Shown here: in pieces, positions 33,611 to 42,623 of the stretch
Position numbering within the stretch: position 1 is the first letter of the stretch
Layout of the letters: each line of letters starts with the position of its first letter
From: CAZMCC01 sp964564695
GTDB lineage: Bacteria; Planctomycetota; Phycisphaerae; Phycisphaerales; UBA1924
Length of the DNA: 64,000 bases
Assembly: GCA_964564695.1 (NCBI GenBank)
Contig: CAZMCC010000001.1
Location: forward strand, 60,422-124,421
Reading direction: 5' to 3'
Position numbers and translations under genes: made by a program
The notes under the pieces: model-generated
Told to the model about the DNA's origin: nothing
The model's input: only the letters and a program-made list of their open reading frames with translations
The model's database searches: none

Positions 33611-35207
33611 GACGGCGTCGGGCGGGCCGCCGGCACGTCGCCCGCGCCCGCACCGATCAGCACCGGCGCCTCGAACCACACCAGCGTCCCCTTCTTCCAC
33701 ACCGACTCGAGCCCCACGTCGCCCCCCATCGCTTTCACGGCGTACTTGACGATCGCCAGCCCCAGCCCGCTCCCCCGCGGCGTCGCGCCCGCGCCCAGCC
33801 CGGCCTGCCCGGAACGCGCCTGATCAACCTGGAAGTACCTCTCGANNNNNNNNNNAGCCCGATCGAGAGGCGAAGCTCCGGGTCGAGGAGGGTCTCGAAC
33901 ACCCGCTCCTGCAGTTGCAACGGCACGCCCTGCCCCTCGTCGCTCACGCTGAACCGCGCGGTCGCCCGGCGCACCCCCGGGGCGAGCTCCGCGCCCGCGT
34001 CCCCCGGCGCCACGTCTCCCGGCGTGTCGCCCAGCCGCGCCTCGACCCGCACCACCGTCCCCTCGTACGCGAATTTCGTCGCGTTCTCGATCAGGTTCCG
34101 CAGGATCAGCCCCAGGAGCCGCGGATCCGACCGAACCCCCATCGCCGGGCCCAGCGCCGGGTCGATGCTGAACGCGAGCCGCAGGCGCCGTACGCGGCAC
34201 ACCTCGGCGAACATCCCCGAAAGCGAGTCGCACAGCCCCGCGATGTCCACGGGCGTGCTCTGCACCTGCACGTCGGGCGACTCGAGACGCGACAGGTCGA
34301 GCAGGTCGCGGATCATCTCCTCCAGCCGCTGCGCGTTCGTCTGGATCTTGAGCGCGATCTTGCGGAGCATCTCCGGGTCGTCGTCGATCCCGTCGGCGAT
34401 CGTCTCGGCCGCCATCCGGATCGCCGTCACCGGCGTGCGCAGCTCGTGCGACGCGTTGGCGACAAAGTCGGTCTTCACGGCCACCGACTGCTCGAGCTCG
34501 GTCACGTCGCGCAGGAACAGCACAGCGCCGAACACGCCCCGCCCCCACGCCACCGGCACCGGCGTCGCCGACACGTGGAACGTCCGCGCCCCGTACGCCG
34601 TCGTGATCCGCACGCGCACTCGGCGAGTCTCGCCGCCGCGTGCCGCCGCGTGCATCTCGAGCACCTCGGGCTGCGTGAACAGCGTCGCGATCCCGCGCCC
34701 GATCAGGCCCCCGGGCCGCGCGTCAAAGAGCTTCTCGGCCGAGGGGTTGCACAGGAGCACCGTCTGGTGGTCGTCGGTGGCTAGCAGAGGCTCGTCGAGC
34801 GCGTCGATGAGCGCCTCGAGGTTCCGCGACTGCTTCGCCAGCTCCTTCAGCCGCGTGTTCTGGCGCACCCGCACCGTGTCCAGGTCGCTCGCCAGCGCCG
34901 AGAATTCCCCGACCGCCGCGCGGTCCAGCGCCGAATCGTCGGCCCGCTCTTCGGTCGACAGGCCCGGATCGATGCGCTCCGCCAGCATCCCCTGCACGAC
35001 GCGCTCAAGGTTCGCCAGGCGCCGGCGCCGGTTGAACGCCGCGACGCCCGCCAGCACCGCCGCGATCCCCGCGCCCGCGCCAACCGCCGCCGTGATCGTC
35101 CGCGCGTCCATCCCCGCGCCGTACAGCCCGACCGCGACGGCACCGATCGCCACGCCCGGAGCGGCGGCGGCCAGCGGTCGTCGGATCGCACCTGACCAGC
35201 TGTTCAT
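33583..35207 (-). CDS. PhoR-like sensor histidine kinase, broken by an assembly gap
   Basis: Starts at ATG 35207. Two N-terminal hydrophobic stretches (about 11-30, 36-56), PAS-like region (about 100-215), HisKA with phospho-His in FVANASHELRTPVTAIRM, then HATPase: N-box NLIENATKFAYEG, DEGQGVP and, beyond the gap, GSGLGLAIVKYAV. The frame changes across the N run. The 5-mer ctcga occurs at 33841-33845 and 33894-33898; removing 33846-33898 joins ERVFE to RYFQVDQARSG in one frame, the normal family sequence. So the gene is most likely intact and 53 nt are an artefact. Downstream partner of the response regulator. Confidence 0.88.
33846..33855. other. Assembly gap (10 N)
   Basis: Ten N inside the kinase gene; flanked by a repeated ctcga, suggesting overlapping contig ends that were not merged. 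Confidence 0.95.
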
Positions 35208-35313
35208 GCAATGACACCCGGGCCGCCGGGTGGTGGTGGGGGATGGGGGGGGTGAGGGGGAAGGGAGGACCCGGCCTGCCGTAAAGATAGCGACAGGTTG
35301 CTCAGATCGGACG

Positions 35314-36054
35314 TTACGGAGCCTCGCCCGCTCCCGCTTCCGCCGGATCCGGGGCCTCGCTGGGGTCGGTCATCCGATACCCCACGCCGCGGACGGTCCG
35401 GATCATCCCGTTGTATCGCCCCAGCTTCTTGCGGATGGCCGCCACATGCACGTCGATGGTGCGGGTGGTGACCATGACCCCCGGCCCCATGGCCCGGGAC
35501 ATGAGTTCGTACCGCGACAGGGCCTTGCCCTTGGCCCGGATAAGCGAGACCAGCAGCCGGAACTCGGTGAGGGTGAGGCGCATCGCCTCCCCGTCCAGGG
35601 TCACCGAGTGGGTCGACAGGTCGGCCGAAACCGGCCCGAGCGAGACGACTTCGGCCTCCCCGGTCGCCGCCCCGGCGCGGCGCCGGAGCAGGGCCTCGAT
35701 CCGGGCCAGGAGCACTTTCACGCTGAAGGGCTTGGTGACGTAGTCGTCGGAGCCGGCGGTGAGGCCGACGATTTCGTCTACTTCGCCCGCTTTGGCGGTC
35801 AACATGAGGATCGGAACCTGGGATGTACGGGGTCCGGTGCGGATTTCCCGGGCGACATCCAGGCCCGATAACTTGGGAAGCATCACGTCCAATACCACTA
35901 AATCAGGCGGAGATTCGCGGACGGCGGCAAGGGCGGCGGCACCGTCGTGAACGACATGCGCGTCGTACCCGGCGCGGTGCAGGTTGTAGGCGAGCAGGTC
36001 GGCCAGATCGGGCTCGTCCTCCACCACCAGGATGCGTTTTGACGTCGCTATCAT
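35314..36054 (-). CDS. PhoB/OmpR-family response regulator
   Basis: 246 residues from ATG 36054, where homology begins (MIATSKRILVVEDEPDLADL); the open frame runs further upstream without support. Receiver: Asp pair in VVEDEPD, phospho-Asp in LVVLDVMLP, Thr in MLTAK, Lys in YVTKPF. C-terminal winged helix: LTLTEFRLLVSLI, TIDVHVAAIRKKLG, IRTVRGVGYR. The kinase gene follows 106 bp downstream. Divergent from an OprP-like porin, which is its most likely target. The Pho assignment is by similarity and context; no Pho box was recognised. Confidence 0.94.
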   Translation of the reverse strand: MIATSKRILVVEDEPDLADLLAYNLHRAGYDAHVVHDGAAALAAVRESPPDLVVLDVMLPKLSGLDVAREIRTGPRTSQVPILMLTAKAGEVDEIVGLTAGSDDYVTKPFSVKVLLARIEALLRRRAGAATGEAEVVSLGPVSADLSTHSVTLDGEAMRLTLTEFRLLVSLIRAKGKALSRYELMSRAMGPGVMVTTRTIDVHVAAIRKKLGRYNGMIRTVRGVGYRMTDPSEAPDPAEAGAGEAP

Positions 36055-36520
36055 CTTTATCCACAGGTATTTACGAGCATTGGCCGGCGGCGGCTTCGGG
36101 CGCGGTTTCCGGGGTATGGCGCCGGCGTGGCCGGGCCGGGAATGTAAAGAGTAACCCGCGCCTGGGGGGTGCCGCGAGGCCCGAATCGAGAATTCACGAA
36201 GCCCTAACGCCCGAGAACCATCAAGAATCTTCAGGGTAAACCGAGGTGCGGGCCGACAAAGAACGAGTCCGGTGAGTTTGCGTTCGCTAAATTGCGGGCG
36301 TATCATCGGCCCCCGCGGCTTCTCGGACGATCGTTTCCGAGGGCAACGGGGGGTCGTTCCCGGGGAGGGGGGCGATCGAGCAAGATCGAATACCCGTTCG
36401 CGAAGAGCCCGGCCTTGTGGGCCGCTCGTGAGTCCGGACGGGATGAGGAATGAAGCGGAACGCATGGAGACGAGCGTTCCAACCAGTGTCTCAAGCGTCT
36501 CAGCAACAAGGAGTCTCAGA
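36055..36520. other. Divergent intergenic region, regulator / porin
   Basis: About 466 bp without a gene. It holds the candidate porin promoter at 36278-36306 and a long potential 5' leader of the porin mRNA (about 210 nt). No clear direct-repeat Pho box, tRNA or riboswitch was seen. Confidence 0.6.
36278..36306 (+). promoter_or_regulatory. Predicted sigma70-type promoter of the porin
   Basis: TTGCGT (36278-36283), 17 bases, TATCAT (36301-36306). The predicted start would leave a leader of about 210 nt before the porin ATG. Confidence 0.4.
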
Positions 36521-37837
36521 ATGATGCGGTGCAAGAGTGTGTGCGTGCTCGCGGGCGCTGCGCTGAGCCTGGGCGGATTCAACGCTGCTCTGGCTCAGAC
36601 CAGCTCCTCTGATGAGGTGCGTGCGATCGTCGCCGAGGCGATGGCCGACGCCAACAACCGTTCGAGCCTGCTCGCTGCCGGCGCCGCTGCCGGCCACGAC
36701 GGGCGGTTCTTCATCGCCAAGGAAGACGGCTCGTTCCGTCTGAACGTTGGCGGTCAGATCCAGTTCCGCTATGTCCTCGACTGGCGTGACGACGAGGCCA
36801 ACGACGACGACTTCGAGACCGGGTTCCAGACCCGTCGCACGAAGCTCGACTTCTCCGGTAACGTCATCAACAAGGACTGGGAGTACCGGGTCCTCGCCGC
36901 GTTCGCTCGCGACGATGGCAGCGCCATCCTTGAAGAGGCGTGGGTCAACTACACGTTCGGCGATGGCTGGAGCGCCCGCTGGGGCCAGTTCAAGCTCCCG
37001 CTCCTCCGCGAAGAGCTCGTGAGCTCTTCCCGCCAGCTCGCCGCTGAGCGCTCTCTCGTCAACGAAGCGTTCACTCAGGACCGCAGCCAGGGCATGCAGC
37101 TGCAGTACCGCACCGATAACTGGCGCGTCGTCGGCGCGTTCAGCGACGGCCTCGACAGCGAGAACACCGACTTCAACAACAACACCCTGAGCACCCCCGC
37201 CGGCGCGAACTCCTTCTTCGTCCGCGGCGAGGCCGACTGGGCCCTCACCGGCCGCGTCGAGTACATGTTCGACGGTGACTGGAAGTGGTTCGAGGACTTC
37301 ACCGCCCCCCAGGGCCAGGACTTCGCGTTCCTCCTCGGCGGCGCCGTCCACTATCAGCAGGGCCCGAACTCCGGCAACCCCGGTGACGTCGACCGCGACA
37401 CGCTCCAGTACACCCTCGACGCCTCTCTCGAGGGCGACGGCTGGAACCTCTACGGCGCCTTCATCGGCCGTAACGACGACACCCGCGGCCCCGTCGGCAC
37501 CGACAACGACGAGCTCGACGACTTCGGCGCGGTCATCCAGGGCGGCTGGCGCTTCCAGCCCGACACCGAACTGTTCGCCCGCTGGGACGCCATCTTCGGC
37601 GACGATCAGCGCGCTCAGTTCGCTAACGACGACAATTTCAACTTCTTCACCGTCGGTATCAACCAGTACTACGCCGGTCACGCCGCCAAGGCGACCGTCG
37701 ACTGCGTCCTCTCCTTCGACGACACCAGCTCGCTTGTGACCACGGGCCTCCTGCCCAACACCGCGACCGGCGTCCTCGGCCAGGCCGACAGCGACACGGA
37801 AGTCACCTTCCGCTTCCAGTTCCAGCTCCTGTTCTAA
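36521..37837 (+). CDS. OprP/OprO-like outer-membrane porin
   Basis: 438 residues from ATG 36521, AAGGAG seven bases upstream. Signal peptide ending AALAQ (about residue 25). The barrel begins FRLNVGGQIQFRYVLDW, followed by TRRTKLDFSGNVINKDWEYR and WGQFKLPLLREEL, the phosphate-selective porin (OprP/OprO) family signature, and ends with a C-terminal Phe (FQFQLLF) as outer-membrane barrels do. The many Asp residues in loops make it uncertain whether phosphate is the solute. Placed opposite a PhoB/PhoR-like pair. Codon use is less extreme than neighbours, fitting high expression. Confidence 0.9.
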   Translation: MMRCKSVCVLAGAALSLGGFNAALAQTSSSDEVRAIVAEAMADANNRSSLLAAGAAAGHDGRFFIAKEDGSFRLNVGGQIQFRYVLDWRDDEANDDDFETGFQTRRTKLDFSGNVINKDWEYRVLAAFARDDGSAILEEAWVNYTFGDGWSARWGQFKLPLLREELVSSSRQLAAERSLVNEAFTQDRSQGMQLQYRTDNWRVVGAFSDGLDSENTDFNNNTLSTPAGANSFFVRGEADWALTGRVEYMFDGDWKWFEDFTAPQGQDFAFLLGGAVHYQQGPNSGNPGDVDRDTLQYTLDASLEGDGWNLYGAFIGRNDDTRGPVGTDNDELDDFGAVIQGGWRFQPDTELFARWDAIFGDDQRAQFANDDNFNFFTVGINQYYAGHAAKATVDCVLSFDDTSSLVTTGLLPNTATGVLGQADSDTEVTFRFQFQLLF

Positions 37838-37895
37838 GTCGCCCTCACGGGTGATTCGAACAGCCTGAACACTGCGGGCATGATCTGACACTCCG

Positions 37896-37934
37896 ACGGC
37901 CGGTCCCCACGCGGGACCGGCCGTTTTCTTTTTT
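37896..37934 (+). terminator. Rho-independent terminator of the porin gene
   Basis: Stem CGGCCGGTCCC (37897-37907) with GGGACCGGCCG (37913-37923), five-base loop, followed by TTTTCTTTTTTC. Perfect 11-bp stem and a long T tract. Confidence 0.9.
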
Positions 37935-37958
37935 CTCCGGCGCGAGCCATGAAGTCGT

Positions 37959-38210
37959 ACGCGGAGGACGCGGAGAGCGCGGAGGAACGCGGAGAGGGGC
38001 AAAGAAGTAGAGAAAGAAAGAAGGAAAGAAAGAAGGAAAGAAGGAAGGAAAGAAGGAAGGAAAGAAGGAAAGAAGGAAGGAAAGACGAGGGCGCGGACAA
38101 AGCGCTCCGTGACCGCAACGACCCGTCGCGTGCCGCCTTGATCGGCTTCTCTCTTCTCCACTTCCTCAGTCTTCCTCCGCGTTCCTCCGCGATCTCCGCG
38201 TCCTCCGCGT
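37959..38210. repeat. 36-bp inverted repeat pair enclosing a purine microsatellite
   Basis: The left arm (37959-37994) and right arm (38175-38210) are reverse complements with one mismatch in 36 bases; each arm is itself built from ACGCGGAGG / CGCGGAGA-like units. The 180-bp interior holds the microsatellite and a short unique part. Could fold as a large hairpin in RNA or DNA, or represent two opposed copies of a dispersed intergenic repeat. Confidence 0.85.
38003..38086 (+). repeat. GAAA / GAAGG purine microsatellite
   Basis: About 80 bases of irregular GAAA and GAAGG units, strictly purine on the plus strand. Polypurine tracts of this kind can form triplex DNA and change length easily. Confidence 0.85.
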
Positions 38211-38371
38211 TCCTTCCTTCCTTCTGCCGCCGCTTATCGGTCGCTCCGGTCCGGACAACCGGCGCCGGCGGATCACGGCACAAGCAACGTCGGCGATCGG
38301 GGCTGGCATCCACCCCGCGCAAATCGCCTTGTTGTCATCCCGCGAGTTTCCGCGTGGCAGGAGGCGCCTTG

Positions 38372-39019
38372 ATGATCAGCCAGCGTTCCGTGCGTCCGTT
38401 CCATCGTGTCGCGGGCGTCCTGCTTGCCGCGGGCGCCGCATGCGCCCCCGTCACGGCCCAGAACCTGCTCGACAACCCCGGCTTTGAGTCCGGCGTCGTC
38501 GCCGGTCCATTTGTCATCGTCAGCGCCGGGTCGTCGTTCATCGACGGCTGGGGCGTCTCGGGCACGCACGGCCAGGGCGTCGACGTCGTGAGCGTGAACT
38601 ACACGTCCAACTGGGCCCACACGGGACGACAGGCCATCGACATGGCCGGCACCCCCGGCCCGGGCACGATCTACCAGGACGTCGACACCGAGCCCGGTGA
38701 ACTCTTCGCGCTGGTGTTCGCGATCTCGTCGAACAACCTTCCCCGCAACGACGCGCTCGAAGTGCTCTTCGGCGGCCAGAGCTACGGGATCTTCGACAGC
38801 CCGGCCGAAGGAACATGGCACACGATCGAGATCACGGGTCTCGAGGCCTCCCCCGTGTCCTCCACGCGCCTCGAATTCGTCGGGCTCGTGTCCGGATACC
38901 AGGGCGCGCTGATCGACTCGGTGGCGCTCACGGCGATGGCGTCGGTCCCGGCCCCGGACGCGGCCGCGGCCCTGGTCGTCGGTGGCGTGATGGCGACGCG
39001 GCGTCGTCGGACGGGGTGA
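38372..39019 (+). CDS. Secreted exosortase-substrate protein (VPAP-CTERM)
   Basis: 215 residues; AGGAGG stands seven bases before the ATG. Signal peptide (to about PVTAQ, residue 30), then a jelly-roll-like domain opening with NLLDNPGFESG, as in choice-of-anchor / DUF642-type carbohydrate-binding proteins. It ends in VPAPDAAAALVVGG followed by MATRRRRTG: a PEP-CTERM-like signal with VPAP, a hydrophobic helix and an Arg cluster. Expected client of the exosortase at 14440 and probably exported to the surface or matrix. Confidence 0.85.
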   Translation: MISQRSVRPFHRVAGVLLAAGAACAPVTAQNLLDNPGFESGVVAGPFVIVSAGSSFIDGWGVSGTHGQGVDVVSVNYTSNWAHTGRQAIDMAGTPGPGTIYQDVDTEPGELFALVFAISSNNLPRNDALEVLFGGQSYGIFDSPAEGTWHTIEITGLEASPVSSTRLEFVGLVSGYQGALIDSVALTAMASVPAPDAAAALVVGGVMATRRRRTG

Positions 39020-39026
39020 CGTTGAC

Positions 39027-39115
39027 GCGGGTGCCCGGGCGGAGCTGCGTCCGCCCGGCGTGCGCGGTTCAGTGTTGACGAAGACCCGGCGGACAACGCT
39101 CCGCCGGGGCACCCG
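39027..39115. repeat. Twin hairpin / nested inverted repeat between convergent genes
   Basis: Two hairpins with 9-bp perfect stems and 6-base loops (CCGGGCGGA 39035-39043 with 39050-39058; CCCGGCGGA 39085-39093 with 39100-39108) are enclosed by outer complementary arms GCGGGTGCCC (39027-39036) and GGGCACCCGC (39106-39115). No T tract. Possibly a bidirectional terminator or REP-like unit. Confidence 0.6.
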
Positions 39116-39134
39116 CCGAACACGCCCGATCGAC

Positions 39135-40862
39135 TTACAGCAGGCTCGCCGCCAGGCTCGCCAGCTCGCTCCGCTCGCTCTTGGCGAGCGTGACGTGCGC
39201 GACCAGGCTCAGGCCCTTCATCTTCTCGATGATGTACGACAGGCCGTTGGACGCCTGGTCCAGGTACGGGTTGTCGATCTGCCCGATGTCGCCGGTGAGG
39301 ATCACCTTCGTGCCCTCGCCGACGCGGCTGACGATCGTCTTCACCTCGTGCGGCGTGAGGTTCTGGGCCTCGTCGACGATCATGAACTGGTGCGGGATGC
39401 TGCGCCCGCGGATGTACGTCAACGGCTCGAGCACGACCTTGCCGTCGGCGAGGAGCTTCTGGATGCGCTGCTCGGTGGAGTGGCCCTCGGGGGCCTGGTT
39501 CGGCGCGCCGCGGGTGCTGAGGAGATAGCCGAGGTTGTCGAAGATCGGCTGCATCCACGCCGTGAGCTTCTCGTCCTTGTCCCCGGGCAGATAGCCGATG
39601 TCGCGCCCCATCGGCATGATGGGGCGGGCGACGAGCAGCTTGTCGTAGCGCTGCTCGCTGAAGACCTTGGCCATGCCCGCGGCGACGGCGATGAGCGTCT
39701 TGCCCGTGCCGGCCGAGCCCAGCAGCGTGACGAGGCGGATCTCGTCGTCCATGAGCGCGTCGAGCGCCATCGTCTGCTGCACGTTTCTCGGGAGGATCCC
39801 GAAGATCGGCTTGCGCGGGGCGGCGACCGGGATCAGGTGATCGGTGTCGGCGAGGCGGCGGGCGAGGCCCGTGTGCCCTTCGTCTTCGGCGTCGCGGAGC
39901 ACGAGGTACTGGTTCGCGAAGACCTCGCGCCGGTAGATGAACTGGTCCGGGGCGATGGTGTCCAGGGCCGTGCCGAGGCGCTCGACCGCGAGCATGCGCT
40001 GCGCGTACAGCTCGTCGATGAGGTCGCCGTGGACCTCGAGGCTGAGGTAGCCGTTGTACAGGTGCTCGGCGTCGACCTTCTGGTTCTCGAAGTCTTCGGT
40101 GCGGATGCCCAGCGCGTCGGACTTGATGCGGGCGTTGAGGTCCTTGGAGACGAACACGGTGCGGTGCACGGCCCGGCGACCCTGCGCATCGACGATCCGC
40201 TTCTTCGAGCGGCCCTCCTCGTCGTCGGCCTGGTGCAGGGCCCACGCGACGGCGATGATGCGGTTGTCCGGCGATTCGTCGCGCAGGACGGGCGGACGCG
40301 GGTGGTCGCCGACGTCGATGCGCACGAGGCCGGTGGCCCCGCCCCCCCCCACGCTGGCGGCCTGTCCGACCGTGGGGCTCGCGGCGCCCCACGCGACGCC
40401 GTCGATGAGGCGCCCGCGCGAGCGGAGGCGGTCGAGGTGGCGAATGCACTCGCGGGCGTTGCGCCCGACGTCGTCGTTCATCCGCTTGAGCTTGTCGAGC
40501 TCCTCGATCACGGCGAAGGGGATGACGACGTCGTGCTCCTTGAACACGAACAGGGCGTTGGGGTTGTGCAGCAGCACGTTCGTGTCGATCACGAACCGCT
40601 TGAGCTCAACGGGAGCGTTGGGGTCGATCGGGGCCTGGGCCGCCTCGGGCGTGTCGGCGTCGGCCGGCAGCGTGCTCCCGCGCGACAGCGTCGTCCGGCC
40701 CGGGGCGTCGGGGGTTGAGTGGCCGTTCTGGGGAGCGTCCTCGGGCCGCGACTTGGAGCGTCCGCGGCGTGCGGTCTTGTGCTCGTGAGTCGGGTCGGAG
40801 GTGTCCAAGGAAGCGGGGGAAGCGGGGGAGATCGGCGAGTCCGTGCCGTGGTCGGTGTGCAT
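39135..40862 (-). CDS. PIN-PhoH ATPase (PhoH2-like)
   Basis: 575 residues from the ATG at 40862; in-frame starts at 40916 and 40940 are possible. N-terminal PIN nuclease domain: FVIDTNVLLHNP, IEELDKLK and ESPDNRIIAVA supply the acidic cluster. C-terminal PhoH helicase/ATPase: Walker A LGSAGTGKT, Walker B FMIVDEAQNL. PIN-PhoH proteins are RNA helicase/RNases. The first about 80 residues are hydrophilic and unconserved. Nine C at 40342-40350 (G on the coding strand) encode Gly between PIN halves. Confidence 0.9.
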   Translation of the reverse strand: MHTDHGTDSPISPASPASLDTSDPTHEHKTARRGRSKSRPEDAPQNGHSTPDAPGRTTLSRGSTLPADADTPEAAQAPIDPNAPVELKRFVIDTNVLLHNPNALFVFKEHDVVIPFAVIEELDKLKRMNDDVGRNARECIRHLDRLRSRGRLIDGVAWGAASPTVGQAASVGGGGATGLVRIDVGDHPRPPVLRDESPDNRIIAVAWALHQADDEEGRSKKRIVDAQGRRAVHRTVFVSKDLNARIKSDALGIRTEDFENQKVDAEHLYNGYLSLEVHGDLIDELYAQRMLAVERLGTALDTIAPDQFIYRREVFANQYLVLRDAEDEGHTGLARRLADTDHLIPVAAPRKPIFGILPRNVQQTMALDALMDDEIRLVTLLGSAGTGKTLIAVAAGMAKVFSEQRYDKLLVARPIMPMGRDIGYLPGDKDEKLTAWMQPIFDNLGYLLSTRGAPNQAPEGHSTEQRIQKLLADGKVVLEPLTYIRGRSIPHQFMIVDEAQNLTPHEVKTIVSRVGEGTKVILTGDIGQIDNPYLDQASNGLSYIIEKMKGLSLVAHVTLAKSERSELASLAASLL

Positions 40863-41104
40863 GCGTTGTTGTCCCACTCTCCGTGCGGGGCGGGCGCGGC
40901 AGGTACAGGCGTCCATGCCCGCTGATGATGTATACCACAAATTCGGTCATCCGGATCGTCCGACCCATCATCTTGCGCGGATTTCGGACGTTGCTCATCC
41001 GGGCTTTATCTGTGCACCGTATAAACGATTCGTGGACGCCCGGGCGGTTCGCCTGATGTTTGCGGCGAGTGAAGAACGACAGCCGACAGCGAAACCGGGC
41101 TCGC

Positions 41105-41617
41105 TCACCACCACACGGCGACGGTCACGACGAGCGCCACCCCGGTGGCGATGGCCGTCTTGCACACCGTGGCGACCAGGCGTCCGGCCGCGGCGCCGGT
41201 GCCCACCTTCATCGAGTGTTTCCAGGTCTTCTCGGGGAGCGACCGCTCGGCGAGCACGGCCCCCAGCCCGGCGCCCAGCGCCGCCCCGGCGAGCGCGCTG
41301 AGGGGGAAAAGGAACGGGAGCAGCAGGGGCAGGCCGATGGCGCCGACGAGAGCGCCGAGGATCGAGCCGATGGCCGCCCGGCGCGAGCCGCCCGCCTTTT
41401 TCGCCCCAAGAGCCGACGCGACGATTTCGATGATCTCGCCGACCAGCCAGAAGCCGGTGCACCACGCCAGCGTGTCCCACCCGATGAGGTCCCCGCGCCA
41501 GACCTGGAGCACCGCGGCCACCGCGAGCAGCACCGCGGTGCCGGGCATGGTGATGAGCACGAGCGCCACGCTCAATGGAGCCAGGAGCGTGATGAGGACG
41601 GCCGCGAACGTGCTCAC
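41105..41617 (-). CDS. DUF456 family membrane protein
   Basis: 170 residues, about four hydrophobic helices with Gly/Ala-rich GALVGAIGLPLLLPFLFPLS and GAALGAGLGAVLAE, as in DUF456 proteins of unknown function. GTG start 26 bp after the upstream gene on the same strand, so both are probably co-transcribed. No catalytic motif. Confidence 0.8.
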   Translation of the reverse strand: MSTFAAVLITLLAPLSVALVLITMPGTAVLLAVAAVLQVWRGDLIGWDTLAWCTGFWLVGEIIEIVASALGAKKAGGSRRAAIGSILGALVGAIGLPLLLPFLFPLSALAGAALGAGLGAVLAERSLPEKTWKHSMKVGTGAAAGRLVATVCKTAIATGVALVVTVAVWW

Positions 41618-41643
41618 GAGGGGATCGTCTCCACGGGATGGAC

Positions 41644-42525
41644 TTACAGGCCCCCGGGACCCGGGCCTGTCGAAAGTGGCGGCTCGTTGTCGACCGGGCG
41701 GGCCTCGGCCTCACCGGTCTTTTCCGGGGCCTCCTGACTTTCTGGGAAGGCGATCTTCTCCATTTCGAGGACCCAGTCCTCGACGGGAACGTGGGATTGG
41801 AGGTCGAGGGTGGTCTTGACGCCGTCGGCGGTGCCGAGGGTGACGTAGTACTTGTGCCACTGTCGCTTGTCGACCTCGACGAGGTCGGCGGGGGTGAAAG
41901 AGCGGCCCCCCCCAACGCCCTTGGGGAGGGTGAGGCGCTTGGCCTCGTCGTCCCAGGTGTAGACCTTGGAGCGGCGCGAGAGGATGAGCCACGCGAAGTA
42001 GGCGGCGCCGACGTAGCCGATCCCGAAGAAGAGCCACTGCAGCGGCAGGTCGAAGTCCTTGAGCGGGTTGGGGCGCTCCTTGCCGGTCCACTGGGTGTTC
42101 AAGGTCTTGAGCGTCTCACGGGCGTTGGAGAGCTCGGGGTTGGTGCTCGAGGTGCGGGCCTCGGTGAGGCGCCCGACGCGGGAGAGTGCGGCGAGCCACT
42201 CCATCTTCGCGAGCTCGGTGGCCGCGGCCCGGCCGGCGGCCGATGCGTCGTTGGCGGCCGCGGTGCGCAGCGATGCGTCCTGCCCGCGGAGCTGGGTGAG
42301 AGCGACCTTGGGGTCGCCGGTGACGCCGACGCTGGTGATCTGGCCGGACTTGTCGGCGGCGGCGAGATACTGGTTGAGGCGGTAGGAGACGTCCTCCTCG
42401 CCGCGCCTGGGGTAGATGACCGTGGCGTCGTAGAGGCCCCACGAGCCGAACGCAAAGACAACCAGGCCGAAGATGAGCCACTTGCGGACCCAGGCGGGGT
42501 TGAGTCGTGAGCGGTGGATCGCCAT
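41644..42525 (-). CDS. Membrane protein of unknown function
   Basis: 293 residues from ATG 42525 (GGAG six bases upstream). Membrane helices at about 14-32 and 161-182 enclose a helical periplasmic segment; a C-terminal cytoplasmic domain begins SKVYTWDDEAKRLTLPKG and reads like a PH-like beta domain. Family not recognised. Upstream of and probably in operon with the DUF456 gene. Confidence 0.75.
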   Translation of the reverse strand: MAIHRSRLNPAWVRKWLIFGLVVFAFGSWGLYDATVIYPRRGEEDVSYRLNQYLAAADKSGQITSVGVTGDPKVALTQLRGQDASLRTAAANDASAAGRAAATELAKMEWLAALSRVGRLTEARTSSTNPELSNARETLKTLNTQWTGKERPNPLKDFDLPLQWLFFGIGYVGAAYFAWLILSRRSKVYTWDDEAKRLTLPKGVGGGRSFTPADLVEVDKRQWHKYYVTLGTADGVKTTLDLQSHVPVEDWVLEMEKIAFPESQEAPEKTGEAEARPVDNEPPLSTGPGPGGL

Positions 42526-42623
42526 GCAGGGCTCCGTGGGCGCCCCCAACGTCCGGCAGGAGTGGGGGGCCGGGGTTGCGGGGTCGGGTGGAGCAAGATT
42601 ATCGGTATTACGGGCGCCCGGCG

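Larger units (their letters stand above)
37838..38371. other. Repeat-rich intergenic region
   Basis: 534 bp without a convincing gene. It contains a terminator, two 36-bp inverted arms, a purine microsatellite and a 40-50 bp unremarkable stretch before the next gene. Open frames here are products of the repeats. Confidence 0.8.

Noticed and set aside
36180..36260. Search for a PhoB box in the regulator-porin gap
   Set aside because: No pair of seven-base direct repeats at the right spacing could be seen.
37995..38174. Possible small gene or CRISPR-like array between the 36-bp arms
   Set aside because: No regular repeat-spacer spacing and no plausible protein; simple-sequence DNA.
37949..38371. 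In-frame 5' extension of the exosortase-client gene through the microsatellite
   Set aside because: It translates the repeats only; AGGAGG and a signal peptide mark the real start at 38372.
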